From: Paenibacillus sp. JNUCC-31
GTDB lineage: Bacteria > Bacillota > Bacilli > Paenibacillales > Paenibacillaceae
Reading direction: 5' to 3'
Assembly (NCBI RefSeq): GCF_014844075.1
Contig: NZ_CP062165.1
Location: 6,696,001 to 6,760,000, forward strand
DNA: 64,000 bases
Notes under the pieces: generated by a model
What the model was told of the DNA's origin: nothing
The model's input: only the letters and a program-made list of their open reading frames with translations
Databases searched by the model: none
Translations under genes and position numbers: made by a program
Shown here: positions 63,736 to 64,000 of the stretch, one piece after another
Layout: each line of letters begins with the position of its first letter
Numbering within the stretch: the first letter of the stretch is position 1

Positions 63736-64000
63736 TTGAGCCGATATCCTTATGAGAAAATGCTTGAACGACAGGATATCCTGGAAAGGCTGGAAATCTC
63801 GATCCTGTGGGGACACTACGAGATACGTGTATTGCGATTTCATCTGACTTCTTTTCCGGCAGGCAGAGTCGTTGATTTTCATAACCATGCGGAATTCGAA
63901 TTCCATTTCATCCCGAGAGGTAAAGGTAAAGTCATTCTGGGAGATGAAATGCATCCGCTTTCGGAAGGCATGCTGTATTTAACAGGTCCAGGTCTTGTTC
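63736..64000 (+). CDS. cupin-sensor AraC-type regulator, 3' truncated by window end
   Basis: TTG start with GGGAGGTGG 5-7 nt upstream; 88 codons are visible and the frame is open at the edge. The visible part has a helical N-terminus then a cupin strand pattern, FHNHAEFEFHFIPRGKGKVI then PLSEGMLYLTGPGL, as in the sensor domains of AraC-family regulators. A plain cupin protein cannot be excluded because the helix-turn-helix would lie outside the window. Probably co-transcribed with the dehydrogenase. Confidence 0.7.
   Translation, partial: MSRYPYEKMLERQDILERLEISILWGHYEIRVLRFHLTSFPAGRVVDFHNHAEFEFHFIPRGKGKVILGDEMHPLSEGMLYLTGPGLV

Overview
The window looks like chromosomal DNA of a Paenibacillus or close relative (Bacillales). 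Supporting signs are GTG/TTG starts behind strong Shine-Dalgarno sequences, a YesM/AraC-type two-component system beside LplB/YtcP/lipoprotein sugar importers (two such importers here), large LamG-bearing glycoside hydrolases, a DUF4023 mini-gene, an LmrA/LmrB-like pair and a bacillopeptidase-F-like protease. No rRNA, tRNA, phage, insertion sequence or CRISPR array was seen. Family assignments come from reading the translated sequence; no database search was run.

Layout. 1-4.9 kb: truncated NmrA-type SDR, an SgrR-like regulator divergent from an MFS transporter, and a secreted copper-amine-oxidase-N-like protein. 4.9-9.8 kb: a promoter-to-terminator stretch with no ORF that may be a structured RNA, then a Stf0-type sulfotransferase and a heterodimeric ABC exporter. 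9.8-20.5 kb: housekeeping and defence genes (ctaB, thioredoxin-reductase-like flavoprotein, MFS transporters, a 39-residue membrane peptide, an LmrA/LmrB-like pair with a palindromic operator, a frameshifted alpha/beta hydrolase, DinB, an MBL-fold hydrolase, and a LysE exporter divergent from an XRE-cupin regulator).

20.5-34.7 kb reads as an arabinan-utilisation locus: a secreted GH43 endo-arabinanase divergent from a GH51 arabinofuranosidase that lacks a signal peptide, then a two-component system divergent from a three-gene ABC importer. The inferred flow is extracellular arabinan cleavage, oligosaccharide import, and cytoplasmic debranching.

34.7-45.2 kb is a mixed stretch: two small minus-strand genes, a TrmB-type regulator with an MFS transporter, two adjacent maltose-O-acetyltransferase-like genes (the first broken by an exact 10-bp tandem duplication), a ROK-type regulator lacking hallmark motifs, a GH1 6-phospho-beta-glucosidase divergent from a LacI regulator, a macrolide-type glycosyltransferase, a DUF3817 protein and a thioredoxin-like protein.

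45.2-51.4 kb is a second sugar locus: LacI regulator, two permeases, binding lipoprotein and GH30 glycosidase. The same 16-bp palindrome lies before the regulator and before the transport operon. 51.5-56.5 kb carries an AraC regulator divergent from a GH29 alpha-fucosidase, a ChbG/YdjC deacetylase with a very basic tail, and a secreted GH16 beta-glucanase with a ricin-type lectin domain. 57.2-62.4 kb is one 1732-codon multidomain subtilase. The window ends with a Gfo/Idh/MocA dehydrogenase and the start of a cupin/AraC-type regulator that runs off the edge.

No wholly new multi-gene system stands out. The best leads are the ORF-free structured transcript before the sulfotransferase, the tandem-duplication frameshift in the acetyltransferase, the paired palindromes of the GH30 locus, the small genes at 13.6 and 35.3 kb, and a perfect Shine-Dalgarno followed by ATG-TAG before the protease.
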